Assembly: GCF_947090785.1 (NCBI RefSeq)
Contig: NZ_OX352320.1
Span: 3,771,001-3,835,000, forward strand
DNA: 64,000 bases
Reading direction: 5' to 3'
DNA from: Rheinheimera sp. MM224
GTDB lineage: Bacteria > Pseudomonadota > Gammaproteobacteria > Enterobacterales > Alteromonadaceae
This document shows, one piece after another, positions 56,258-64,000 of the stretch; positions within the stretch are counted from its first letter, which is position 1; every line of letters starts with the position of its first letter. Under the pieces are notes generated by a model. It worked only from the letters and a program-made list of their open reading frames with translations. It ran no database searches and was not told the DNA's origin. A program made the position numbers and the translations under genes.

Positions 56258-56797
56258 TCACTTTAAAATCGGCTCAAATTTTTTTAGAACGGTATCAGGC
56301 CATTTGCCATAATCATTCCCAAACACAGCCAGCATTTGCTGAAACTCCTCTTTAAGGTCTTCAATTCTCCCTATTTCCATTAATTTCGTATAAGCGCTAA
56401 GCATTTCAGCAGCCTTGTTTGAGAAAAACGTTTCATCATCTTTTATTTTTTCTCTTTTGGCGTTCAAAGCTAATTTTTCATGTACTTTTCCGACATACAG
56501 ACAAATAAAGGCTCTATCTGTTGAACCTGATTGATCGTAATCTTCAATCAGTTTGGGAATAAGATATTTATCCGCAAAGGCTACTCCATCACTATAGCGC
56601 CCAGCCTTTTGAAAATAGGGAATTATCTTGGCTATATTCGCTGGAGAGAAAGACACATCGGAAATCCAAATGTTCTCTAACGCTTCTTTCATCACGCTAA
56701 TGGCTGTATCAAAGTTTTTTTCTTTCGCACTGGCAGAAGCTGACTTTAATAGTAAGTCTACCTTTTCATCATAATGAAACCCTAACTCAACGGTCAT
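56258..56797 (-). CDS. Hypothetical helical-repeat protein flanked by direct repeats
   Basis: A 179-residue, mostly helical cytosolic protein without signal or membrane segment. Segments such as AKEKNFDTAISVMKEALENI and YFQKAGRYSDGVAFADKYL look like TPR-type helical hairpins. No family was recognised. AAGGA is upstream of the ATG. The 49-bp direct repeats before and after it suggest that it is one unit of a former tandem gene array, with the other unit lost, or an inserted cassette. The A+T-rich composition fits later acquisition. Confidence 0.65.
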   Translation of the reverse strand: MTVELGFHYDEKVDLLLKSASASAKEKNFDTAISVMKEALENIWISDVSFSPANIAKIIPYFQKAGRYSDGVAFADKYLIPKLIEDYDQSGSTDRAFICLYVGKVHEKLALNAKREKIKDDETFFSNKAAEMLSAYTKLMEIGRIEDLKEEFQQMLAVFGNDYGKWPDTVLKKFEPILK

Positions 56798-57182
56798 ATT
56801 CCTTTCCTTTGGCAGATAACCTTAGTTTTTTGCATGTTGGCTGAAACCCTTACCGTTTACTTACCTAAAGCGACGGATCTTTTATACCAGCACCATCAGG
56901 GTTTTCTGGGTTAAGGTATTGCTACAACCTCAGAAAATCTTGCGTATATCTTGCTTAATTATTGCTTTAAATTTGATAACAATTCAAACCTACCAGCCGC
57001 GCTATAACAAGATGTTTGCACTTATTTAAAACGGCTCATGCGATGATCTTTTGTCTGGACAGGTCTACTTCGTTTGCTAGTCTTTTGGCAAATAGGAAAG
57101 CCAGAACAGTGCTGAAAGAGCAGAAATTGCAGACAAAACGCCGCTGTGATCAAACAACAGGCCAACTCCAGGGCAGATGCTC
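56798..57182. other. Gene-free gap with the right repeat copy
   Basis: No convincing gene. It contains the 49-bp repeat copy and, on the minus strand, the sequence following the chemoreceptor stop. Confidence 0.4.
56844..56892. repeat. Direct repeat, right copy
   Basis: Partner of 56174-56222, 670 bases apart. On the minus strand this copy precedes the 179-residue gene and the left copy follows it. Confidence 0.8.
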
Positions 57183-58298
57183 TTAAGCTCTTGCTGCGTG
57201 CCCCAAATCCATTTCCGCTAACAATTGCTGCATCAGTTGCATCACCTTTAAATTGGCTTGTTCCATTTTGCTCAGGCTTTGTAAAGTCTCTGGCCAGCAC
57301 CCCTGATGGTAATAATCCAGCGTGCTTTTTGCTTGTTGATGCACAGCTTCGTGTGGTGCTTCAATCTGCTGGTAGACAGAGCTTTTGGCCATACGCTGCT
57401 GTGTTGGCAATTGATCATATAAAGCGCCGAGCCGGCATTGGTGTTCGTCTGGTAAGTCTTTGGACTGAAAGCTGGCACCTCCCAATAAGGTGCGGTACAC
57501 CATCATCTTCATCACAAGTTCTTGCAGGTTGGCTAGTTCCACCGCAAACACCATAGCTGAGTAGGTGCTGCTACGATCGGCCTGAACACAGTTCTGGCTG
57601 ATATGCTGGCTGACCTCTCCTGTATCGCCAAACAAAGTGGACAAGGCCTGAGTTTCCTCATCCATAGCGCTTACATGCACACTAACTTCATCTACTTGCT
57701 GCAAAATACTTTGAATAGATGTGCTGATTTCTGTGGTCGATGCTGTGGTTTTTAAAGCTAATTTGCGCACTTCATCCGCCACCACTGAAAAACCGCGGCC
57801 ATGCTCACCTGCCCTTGCGGCTTCAATCGCTGCATTCAGTGACAACAAATTCGTTTGCTCTGAAATAGAGCGAATAAGCTCTACTACACCGGAAATAACA
57901 GAGGTTTCGGTTTTCAGCTTTTGCAGCGTCTGCAGGCTTTTACTGCTTTGTTGCTGCAAAGATTGCAGTTGCTTGTTCGATTCCTGCATCTGAGAGCCAC
58001 TGCGCTCGGCCAATTGACGGGCTTCGGATGCCAGTTGTTGCTGCTGCTTTAAGTCATCAGAGAGCCTTACCATGCTGTGTTCCATATGCAGCATGCTTTG
58101 TTCAAATTGCCCCAGCTCTGTGGCAGCTTTTGCTGTGCTCTCCAGTTGTTGCGTTATGGTTTTGAGCTGCAGATCCCTGGCGGCCAGTTGGTTTTGAAGT
58201 TGCTGATTATGCTCTAACAACTGCTGTAGTTGCTGCTCCGTCTCTTGCCGCTTCACTTCGGCGTGTTGCAACGTAACAGTGCGTACCAGGCTCCACAT
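57183..58298 (-). CDS. Cytoplasmic methyl-accepting chemotaxis protein with CZB domain
   Basis: A 371-residue soluble chemoreceptor. The N-terminal coiled coil (residues 1-120) leads into the signalling hairpin, whose tip is [20 protein letters not shown] followed by [20 protein letters not shown]. After it comes a zinc-binding CZB domain with [12 protein letters not shown] and [10 protein letters not shown] supplying Cys and His ligands. There is no membrane span and no periplasmic sensor, so it should sense zinc state or oxidants such as HOCl in the cytoplasm, as known for CZB proteins. It neighbours the NO-detoxification operon. Confidence 0.9.
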   Translation of the reverse strand: MWSLVRTVTLQHAEVKRQETEQQLQQLLEHNQQLQNQLAARDLQLKTITQQLESTAKAATELGQFEQSMLHMEHSMVRLSDDLKQQQQLASEARQLAERSGSQMQESNKQLQSLQQQSSKSLQTLQKLKTETSVISGVVELIRSISEQTNLLSLNAAIEAARAGEHGRGFSVVADEVRKLALKTTASTTEISTSIQSILQQVDEVSVHVSAMDEETQALSTLFGDTGEVSQHISQNCVQADRSSTYSAMVFAVELANLQELVMKMMVYRTLLGGASFQSKDLPDEHQCRLGALYDQLPTQQRMAKSSVYQQIEAPHEAVHQQAKSTLDYYHQGCWPETLQSLSKMEQANLKVMQLMQQLLAEMDLGHAARA

Positions 58299-58377
58299 AA
58301 GTCCCCCTTTGCTTGTTCTTTACTAGTCAGTCAGGCCCGGCAAAACGCCGGGCCGCGCAAGCTACCGCTGATCACCA

Positions 58378-59571
58378 TTACAGGTCGCTATGAGGACCAA
58401 AAACTTCATAGTGAATTTGTGCCGAAGCCACACCCAAAGCCAGTAACTGGTCTTTGGCAAACTTCATAAAACCTGTAGGACCACAGAGGTAGAAATTGGC
58501 ACTTTGCAGCGGTAACTCATTGGCGACGGCTTTCAGATCCATCAAACCAGCAAATTGACCAGCAGCTGTGTTCTGCTCCGCTTTGTTGAACCAGGTAAAG
58601 TTGTGCAGCAATGGGTAGTCTTGTTCCAGTTGCGAAATACGCTGTGCAAAAGAGTGTTGCTGCGTATTTTCACAAGCGTGCAGGAAAAACACCGGGGTTT
58701 GTTGCTTTAAAGCCACGATGCTTTCCAGCATAGACACCATAGGGGTTAAACCCACACCAGCTGAGATCAACACTGTAGGTAAATGGGCAGATTGCAGGAA
58801 GAAATCACCGGCGGGCGGCAGAATATCCAGCTCATCTCCGGCCTGAATTTCGTCATGCAGATAATTAGAAACTAAACCAGCCACTTCACCCGTTTCACGT
58901 TTTACGCTGATACGGTAACTATGGCCATTGGCTTTGTCAGACAAGGAATACTGACGGATTTCATAGTAGTCACAATGTGCTGGCTTTACCTTCACGCCCA
59001 GATACTGACCTGGCAGATAATCCACTACAGCATCACCATCTTTTGGCACCAGTACAAAACTGGACACCAGTTCAGATTCACGGATTTTTTCTTTCACTTT
59101 AAAACGACGTGGACCATACCAGCCACCCGGTTTTTGTTCAGTCTGGTTATAAAGTTGACGCTCGCGGCCTGTAAAAATATTCGCCAGCACGCCATAAGCT
59201 TCTGTCCAGGCTTGCTCTACTTCTGGCGTAAACGCATCAGGAGCCAGTTCACGTAAGGTTTCAATCAGGTGATGACCTACAATGTCGTAGTGCTCAGGCT
59301 GAATAAAAAAGCTGGTATGTTTATGCGCCACACGCTCCACAGTTTCAGTCAGCACAGACAAGTTATCGATATTTTTGGCATAAGCAGCAATAGCACTAAA
59401 TAAGGCAAATTGCTGACGGCCACTGTGCTGGTTGGTCATATTAAAAATATCTTTCAGCTCAGGATTTACCTGAAACATGCGCTGATAAAAATGGTTAGTA
59501 ATAGCCACACCTGCACCTTCCAGTAATGGCACAGTGCTTTTAACGATGGCAATAGTTTGAGCAGATAACAT
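58378..59571 (-). CDS. hmp: Flavohemoglobin, nitric oxide dioxygenase
   Basis: A 397-residue enzyme that turns NO and O2 into nitrate using NAD(P)H. The globin domain (residues 1-140) has the proximal His in ERVAHKHTSFFIQPEHYDIV (split over two helices). The FAD domain has RQYSLSDKANGHSYRISVKR, and the NAD domain has LISAGVGLTPMVSMLE and FYLCGPTGFM. Length matches E. coli Hmp (396). It is the last gene of the NorR-controlled operon. Confidence 0.97.
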   Translation of the reverse strand: MLSAQTIAIVKSTVPLLEGAGVAITNHFYQRMFQVNPELKDIFNMTNQHSGRQQFALFSAIAAYAKNIDNLSVLTETVERVAHKHTSFFIQPEHYDIVGHHLIETLRELAPDAFTPEVEQAWTEAYGVLANIFTGRERQLYNQTEQKPGGWYGPRRFKVKEKIRESELVSSFVLVPKDGDAVVDYLPGQYLGVKVKPAHCDYYEIRQYSLSDKANGHSYRISVKRETGEVAGLVSNYLHDEIQAGDELDILPPAGDFFLQSAHLPTVLISAGVGLTPMVSMLESIVALKQQTPVFFLHACENTQQHSFAQRISQLEQDYPLLHNFTWFNKAEQNTAAGQFAGLMDLKAVANELPLQSANFYLCGPTGFMKFAKDQLLALGVASAQIHYEVFGPHSDL

Positions 59572-59612
59572 AATAAAACCTCTTTTAATTAAATAAGTTA
59601 GAACAACAGAAA

Positions 59613-60863
59613 CTAACCTGGTCTGCCATCAGCACGGGGCTGAGTCAGTACAGGCCAATAAAACCGAATAAAAATTGCAAAGGCGCAGAGCCATAACAAA
59701 GCGCTGACTTGCCAGAACACCAGAGGGAAGCCTGCTAAGCTGGCCAACATCCGCACTGGGCCAGCCAGCAACAACAAAGCAAAAGCTACAGTGATAGTTT
59801 TGCCAACCTGCAGTAGCCGGCCTGTATGACCTAAAGACACCCGCGCCATCATGGCGAGGATCATGCCAGCCATAGCGCTGATACTCAGCAGATGCAGCAC
59901 GTCTTTAAACACAAGGAGCTGAGTTAAATCGTCGCTTTTTATATGGAGTAGGCCTAAAAGAATTAAACCTAAAGCCAAGGCCAGATAAGCCAGCTGTAAG
60001 GACCACAGCAATGGAGCAGCCCAGATTTTCCATGGGGTCCAGAAGGATAAACGCACCAGATGCAAAGACCCCACCAGCAGCATCAACCAGCCCGCTTTAA
60101 GTGGCAGTTGGACAAAAAAACCTGTGATAAACAATGCGGTACCAAACACGGACAAGGGCAATAACACCTTATCCAGCAGTGGGGTTTTGATTTGTTCCAG
60201 CCCCAAAGCTCTGGCGGTAAAAAATGGGATCACGCGTCCGCCCACTATGCCCATCAGGATGCCAAACAGCAGGATCATGCTGTGACTTAAATGCGAAGCG
60301 GCGGCAAACTGCTGTGTTGCAGCTGCATAAACAAAAGCCGCATTGAGCAAAGCCATCACAGACAATAATGGAATAAACAGATAGTTATTTTTGCTTTTTG
60401 CCCTGATAAGTAAGCTCGCCAGACTGTAAATAGCACCAGTCCACCACAGCAGTTGAACGGCGATAAAAAGCCATAACAGTGGAGGGTATTCGGCGAATAA
60501 CAAGCTAAAACGGGCAGTCAGCCAAAGCCCGGTTAATAACAACAGCGGTTTGCCCGATAGACTGGGCAAGCCTGTCCAGTTTTGTGCTGCCGTCAGTAAA
60601 AAGCCCACAGCCACAGCAGCTCCAAAACCAAAGACCATCTCATGGGCATGCCACAAGGCTGCAGGAAAACCAAACTGAAACGACATCAGGCCACTAAACC
60701 ACAAGGCCCAAATGCTGATCGCCAAAAAAGCCCAACAGGCACCGGCCAGAAAAAAAGGTCGGAATGCCAGGGCAAACAAAGGATAAGAGGACAGAGCTTT
60801 TCGCTTACCCTCTTCTGTCTGTTCAGGCCAGTGGATATTAATAAGAGAAGGACGCTGGATCAT
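59613..60863 (-). CDS. nnrS: NnrS family membrane protein
   Basis: A 416-residue inner-membrane haem-copper protein with 12 predicted helices, the product of a gene often regulated by NO sensors. Family motifs are FALAFRPFFLAGACWAFL, LWHAHEMVFGFGAAVAVGFL and MGIVGGRVIPFFTARAL, with further His residues within the helices. NnrS helps relieve nitrosative stress by limiting iron-nitrosyl damage in Vibrio. It begins 3 bases after the small membrane protein's stop. Confidence 0.95.
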   Translation of the reverse strand: MIQRPSLINIHWPEQTEEGKRKALSSYPLFALAFRPFFLAGACWAFLAISIWALWFSGLMSFQFGFPAALWHAHEMVFGFGAAVAVGFLLTAAQNWTGLPSLSGKPLLLLTGLWLTARFSLLFAEYPPLLWLFIAVQLLWWTGAIYSLASLLIRAKSKNNYLFIPLLSVMALLNAAFVYAAATQQFAAASHLSHSMILLFGILMGIVGGRVIPFFTARALGLEQIKTPLLDKVLLPLSVFGTALFITGFFVQLPLKAGWLMLLVGSLHLVRLSFWTPWKIWAAPLLWSLQLAYLALALGLILLGLLHIKSDDLTQLLVFKDVLHLLSISAMAGMILAMMARVSLGHTGRLLQVGKTITVAFALLLLAGPVRMLASLAGFPLVFWQVSALLWLCAFAIFIRFYWPVLTQPRADGRPG

Positions 60864-60866
60864 GGC

Positions 60867-61136
60867 TTAACGCACTTCTTTATGCAGTTCGTACTGAGCT
60901 ATACAGCGGCAGACATAGGCAATTTTCACCAAAGTCGCGCTGAAAATCATAGTGACGTGACCTGCCAGTTGCAGTTCAAACGAAAACATATAAGACAGCG
61001 GATAACAGACAACCACAGTCGCCAGCAGTAAACTAAAAGACAAAGCTAATAACGTATTGGCAGCCAGTAACAAAGTTTCGAACTTGTCAGAGGCGGACAG
61101 TTTTTCATTACTAAAAAATTGGGCAACATGAAACAT
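60867..61136 (-). CDS. Small membrane protein leading the NorR-controlled operon
   Basis: An 89-residue protein with two or three hydrophobic helices (TLLLAANTLLALSFSLLLAT, FELQLAGHVTMIFSATLVKI) and a short C-terminal tail. It is the first gene after the sigma-54 promoter and is followed by nnrS at 3 bases. Of two adjacent ATGs the second (61136) is better spaced from AGGAG (6 bases). No named family was recognised. The position implies a role in NO stress or in assembling NnrS. Confidence 0.75.
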   Translation of the reverse strand: MFHVAQFFSNEKLSASDKFETLLLAANTLLALSFSLLLATVVVCYPLSYMFSFELQLAGHVTMIFSATLVKIAYVCRCIAQYELHKEVR

Positions 61137-61185
61137 CATAAGCTCCTATGGAATCACCGGATTCCGGTTTGGTTTGCTTATGTAG

Positions 61186-61202
61186 TGCAGTTCTGATGCC
61201 AG
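61186..61202 (-). promoter_or_regulatory. Sigma-54 (-24/-12) promoter of the NO operon
   Basis: On the minus strand CTGGCATCAGAACTGCA has GG and GC exactly 10 bases apart, matching the TGGCAC-N5-TTGCA consensus closely. It lies about 50 bases before the first gene of the operon. Confidence 0.75.
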
Positions 61203-61254
61203 TTATTTTTAACTTATACTTCAACACATTAAATAATTACCGGCTAAAATACAT

Positions 61255-61289
61255 GTCAAAATGACCCAACCAAAAAGAGTCAAAATGAC
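61255..61289. promoter_or_regulatory. Two NorR enhancer sites
   Basis: Two identical 11-mers, GTCAAAATGAC at 61255-61265 and 61279-61289, fit GT-N7-AC, the known NorR core. They lie 53-100 bases upstream of the sigma-54 promoter, a normal enhancer distance, and between the promoter and norR itself. Confidence 0.78.
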
Positions 61290-61344
61290 AAACTAGATTC
61301 TTTGTGACACAATTAAAACACTCTAATTGTCAGCAGGAGCTGCA

Positions 61345-62916
61345 ATGGCCGAACTCAACTCAACCTTGTTGCTGGAAGTAGCGCTGGATCTGGCGAACAG
61401 CATCACTACTACAGATCGCTTTGACCGTTTGCTGGGCTCTGTCCGTAAAGCTATTAACTGCGATGCGGTGGTATTGCTCTCTTATCAGGGGGAGTTGCTG
61501 ATGCCGCTGGCCATTCAGGGCTTAACGGCTGATACCTTAGGCCGTCGTTTCGCTCTGAAGGATCACCCTCGCCTTGCGCTCATTTGCCAGAGCAGTAGCC
61601 CGGTGCGTTTTCCATCCGACACTGAATTGGCCGATCCTTACGATGGGTTGTTACTGGCGCAGGCAGGTGACTTGCCCGTGCATTCCTGTATGGGTTTACC
61701 TTTGTATTCAGATGGCCAACTGATAGGGGTGCTGACGCTGGACAGCCTGAAACCTGCTGCTTTTTCTGCGATAGCTGAACGGACCTTAGACTTGATTGCA
61801 GCTATGTCGGCAGCCACCTTAAAAACCGCTATTCAGCTGAAAAAACTCGAACAACAAGCGCTGCAGGCACAACATTTGGTCGAAGAACTGACGCATGAAG
61901 CCTTGATCCGGGATGGTGGCGAGCTGATAGGTCAAAGCCAGGCGATGCTGGCGCTAAAAAGTGATATTCAACTGGTGGCGGGTTCAGATTACACAGTGCT
62001 CATTCAGGGCCAGACTGGTGTAGGTAAAGAGCTGGTCGCCAGAACTCTGCACCAGTTATCCAGAAGAGCTAAACGGCAACTGGTACATTTAAACTGTGCG
62101 TCTTTGCCTGAAACTCTGGCTGAATCTGAGTTGTTTGGTCATGCCAAAGGTGCTTTTACCGGCGCCGAGCGGGAGAGACCGGGTAAATTTTTATTGGCCG
62201 ATGGCGGTACTATATTTCTCGATGAAGTTGGTGAACTACCACTAAGCGTACAAAGCAAATTATTGCGGGTGCTGCAAAGCGGTGAAATTCAGCCTGTCGG
62301 CAAAGATGAAGTAAAAACGGTGAATGTGCGGGTGATAGCGGCTACCAACAGAGATTTAGCTGCTGAAGTGGCTGCAGGTCATTTTCGCGCCGACTTGTAT
62401 CATCGTTTATCGGTGTATCCCATTACCGTGCCTGCATTAAAAGAACGACAACAGGATGTGTTGTTACTGGCCGGCTACTTTCTGGAACTGACAGCCCGCA
62501 AACTGGGCATACGTCAGCTAAAACTCAGCACCGCAGCTCAGTCCGTGTTGTTGCAGTACAACTGGCCGGGTAATGTACGGGAACTGGAACATGTGATTAG
62601 CCGCGCGGCACTTAAAGCCAGAAAAGAAGCCAAAGCTCAGGATATTATTGCGCTGTTGCCGCAGCATCTGGAGCTGGCAGAGCGCGCAGTTTCAACCGAT
62701 AACCACTCGCCAGCAACTTTGCCGATGATCCACAGCGAGGGCTTAAGCCTGAAAGCTGCCACTGAAGAATTTCAGAAGCAGCAAATTATTCAAATCTTAA
62801 GCCAAACAGCTGGCAACTGGAGTCTGGCAGCGAAGCAGCTGGATTTAGACAGAGCCAATCTGGCCCGCCTCGCCAAACGATTAGGTATTAAAGTCGAAAA
62901 GACGGTGCGTAGCTAA
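61345..62916 (+). CDS. norR: NO-responsive sigma-54 activator NorR
   Basis: A 523-residue enhancer-binding protein. The N-terminal GAF domain (residues 1-180) would hold the NO-sensing mononuclear iron. The AAA+ domain has Walker [11 protein letters not shown], the sigma-54 contact loop GAFTGA (269-274) and Walker [13 protein letters not shown]. The C-terminal Fis-type HTH is [20 protein letters not shown]. The ATG at 61345 is chosen for AGGAG 5 bases upstream. E. coli NorR is 504 residues and drives norVW; here the target is the nnrS-hmp operon. Confidence 0.95.
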   Translation: MAELNSTLLLEVALDLANSITTTDRFDRLLGSVRKAINCDAVVLLSYQGELLMPLAIQGLTADTLGRRFALKDHPRLALICQSSSPVRFPSDTELADPYDGLLLAQAGDLPVHSCMGLPLYSDGQLIGVLTLDSLKPAAFSAIAERTLDLIAAMSAATLKTAIQLKKLEQQALQAQHLVEELTHEALIRDGGELIGQSQAMLALKSDIQLVAGSDYTVLIQGQTGVGKELVARTLHQLSRRAKRQLVHLNCASLPETLAESELFGHAKGAFTGAERERPGKFLLADGGTIFLDEVGELPLSVQSKLLRVLQSGEIQPVGKDEVKTVNVRVIAATNRDLAAEVAAGHFRADLYHRLSVYPITVPALKERQQDVLLLAGYFLELTARKLGIRQLKLSTAAQSVLLQYNWPGNVRELEHVISRAALKARKEAKAQDIIALLPQHLELAERAVSTDNHSPATLPMIHSEGLSLKAATEEFQKQQIIQILSQTAGNWSLAAKQLDLDRANLARLAKRLGIKVEKTVRS

Positions 62917-63620
62917 AATTGAGATAACCAGCGCGTGAGCAATTGCTGGCTAAACTGGCGTAAAGCTGGCGCATAAACTTTGGTGTCCTGGCGGATTTTG
63001 GCTAAATCTGCCAAAGGCCAGGCCGCTAATTCGGCGGCATGGCCAAGCAACCATTGTTCGATACGCTGGCCTTCCAGTTCAGGGTGGCATTGAAACGCCA
63101 GTACTTGCGAGCCTATACGGTAAATTTGCTTGTAACTTTCACTCGATGCCAAAAGCTCTGCACCAGCAGGCAAATCAAAGGTATCGCCATGCCAGTGGAA
63201 CATCTGGATTTCTGCATCCACGTCCTCAACCGCAAAAAGCTGAGTGTCCAGCGCGGCTTGAGTAAAACGAATAGGCGACCAGCCAATTTCTTTGCCATAA
63301 GCGCCCGGATACACAGCAGCACCAGCAGCTGCAGCTATTAGCTGCGACCCGAGGCAAACCCCGACTAATGGCTTTTGTTCTGCCAAACGTTGTTTGGCTA
63401 TCAGAAGCTCAGTCTGTAAAAACGGATACAAAGCCGTGTCGTACACGCCCACAGGGCCACCTAAAATGACAGTTAAATCGGCCTGATAAGCCGCAGTTAA
63501 ATCATCCATAGCCGCATCCAGATACTGCAGCTGATAACCAGCAGCCATTAATGGCTCGGCAAAACTACCGAGATCTTCAAACTGTAAATGCCGGATCACC
63601 ACACAACTTTTCGTTTTCAT
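62913..63620 (-). CDS. Class I glutamine amidotransferase-like protein
   Basis: A 235-residue stand-alone amidotransferase domain (GMP-synthase-like). The nucleophile elbow is VGVCLGSQLIA, the catalytic His-x-Glu is in FQCHPELEG, and the oxyanion region is LGGPVGVYD. FHWHGDTFDLP is the substrate-loop motif of this subfamily. Its glutamine-derived ammonia acceptor, or a gamma-glutamyl hydrolase role, is unknown. It overlaps the norR stop by 4 bases and follows the MarR-type gene by 12 bases, so it may share a transcript with it. Confidence 0.87.
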   Translation of the reverse strand: MKTKSCVVIRHLQFEDLGSFAEPLMAAGYQLQYLDAAMDDLTAAYQADLTVILGGPVGVYDTALYPFLQTELLIAKQRLAEQKPLVGVCLGSQLIAAAAGAAVYPGAYGKEIGWSPIRFTQAALDTQLFAVEDVDAEIQMFHWHGDTFDLPAGAELLASSESYKQIYRIGSQVLAFQCHPELEGQRIEQWLLGHAAELAAWPLADLAKIRQDTKVYAPALRQFSQQLLTRWLSQF

Positions 63621-63632
63621 CTATTTTCTCCT

Positions 63633-64000
63633 CTATGCCGTATCCTGATGTTCACGACAAATCAGTTGTGTGCTTGTTACCGGCAAAGGCTGCTTAGTTA
63701 AACCACAAAAGGGCAAACCATCCTGCTGTTGATGGAAACGACAGCTCTTGCACACGCCAAAACTTTTGCGCTGCTCTTGCTGCTGCACATGACTCAACAA
63801 CTGATGCAAAGCGCCGGTCAGTTGCTGTTCCAGTTCAGGCCCCAACTGCTGCACTGCCTGTTGCAGCACCTGCACAGCCACCAACTGTTGCACCACAGCT
63901 AAACCTGCTGCTGTTGGTTTTAAATGCACTATGCGTTTGTCCTGCAGATCCGGCTCTTTGTAAATCCACTGCCGCTCTTCCAGCGCTTTTAACGACTGAG
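63633..64000 (-). CDS. MarR-family transcriptional regulator with C-terminal Cys cluster, 5'-truncated
   Basis: The frame is open to the window edge. The visible 121 residues begin QSLKALEERQWIYKEPDLQD, the recognition helix end and wing (DKRIVHLKPT) of a MarR winged helix, followed by the dimerisation helices. The last 40 residues contain Cys in the pattern C-x2-C-x11-C-x15-C (VCKSCRFH, PFCGL, LICREH), which could bind zinc or an iron-sulfur cluster. The start lies beyond base 64000. It is followed by the amidotransferase, possibly its target. Confidence 0.82.
   Translation of the reverse strand, partial: QSLKALEERQWIYKEPDLQDKRIVHLKPTAAGLAVVQQLVAVQVLQQAVQQLGPELEQQLTGALHQLLSHVQQQEQRKSFGVCKSCRFHQQQDGLPFCGLTKQPLPVTSTQLICREHQDTA

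Noticed and set aside
1..64000. CRISPR arrays, transposases, prophage genes, rRNA, replication origin
   Set aside because: None was seen: no regularly spaced repeats, no DDE or integrase motifs, no dnaA-box cluster noticed.

Overview
The window is chromosomal DNA from a free-living gammaproteobacterium. The genes, their order and several recurrent intergenic repeats fit a Rheinheimera-like member of the Alteromonadales/Chromatiaceae area. That placement is inferred from gene content and protein resemblance only; no rRNA is present to confirm it.

Most of the window is conserved housekeeping DNA in the synteny blocks known from E. coli: holC-valS (1-3320); nudF-yqiB-cpdA-yqiA-parE-(TPR protein)-parC-plsC-rraB, divergent from tolC-lpxL (18.6-30.6 kb); glnE-ygiF divergent from ygiM (31.4-35.9 kb); cca, folK-folB, plsY, tsaD (45-48.9 kb); and the macromolecular-synthesis block rpsU-yqeY-dnaG-rpoD followed by tRNA-Ile2 (49-55.5 kb). 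Between these lie an Lrp-type regulator with putA, an HD-GYP protein and a GspA/GspB-like pair.

A sulfur-acquisition region covers about 6.2-18.4 kb. It holds a 2-oxoglutarate/Fe(II) oxygenase and a Cys/Met-metabolism PLP enzyme, then a porin, the sulfate-binding protein and the CysT and CysW permeases, an FAD-dependent oxidoreductase, a DAACS-family symporter, a PEP-mutase-family enzyme and, on the other strand, CysA with a small YezD-like protein. The sulfate ABC transporter is therefore split into two transcription units. A shared motif (GAATATAAATAT with upstream TTC and TTT) lies before the porin operon and between the symporter and the PEP-mutase-like gene. A strong terminator with no upstream gene suggests a small RNA or attenuated leader near 16.1 kb.

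The most novel-looking locus is at 53.7-54.8 kb, between rpoD and tRNA-Ile2. A 65-residue peptide with a double-glycine leader and two GxxxG motifs is followed by a 97-residue three-helix membrane protein, both with strong ribosome binding sites. This looks like a class II bacteriocin/microcin precursor with its immunity protein. Next to it, at 54.4-57 kb, are orphan genes and a 49-bp direct repeat around one of them.

The right end carries a nitric-oxide detoxification module. NorR is divergent from an operon of a small membrane protein, NnrS and flavohemoglobin (Hmp). Two GTCAAAATGAC sites and a -24/-12 sigma-54 promoter can be read in the gap. A CZB-type chemoreceptor, a glutamine amidotransferase and a partial MarR regulator complete the end. 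No CRISPR array, transposase, prophage or rRNA was seen.
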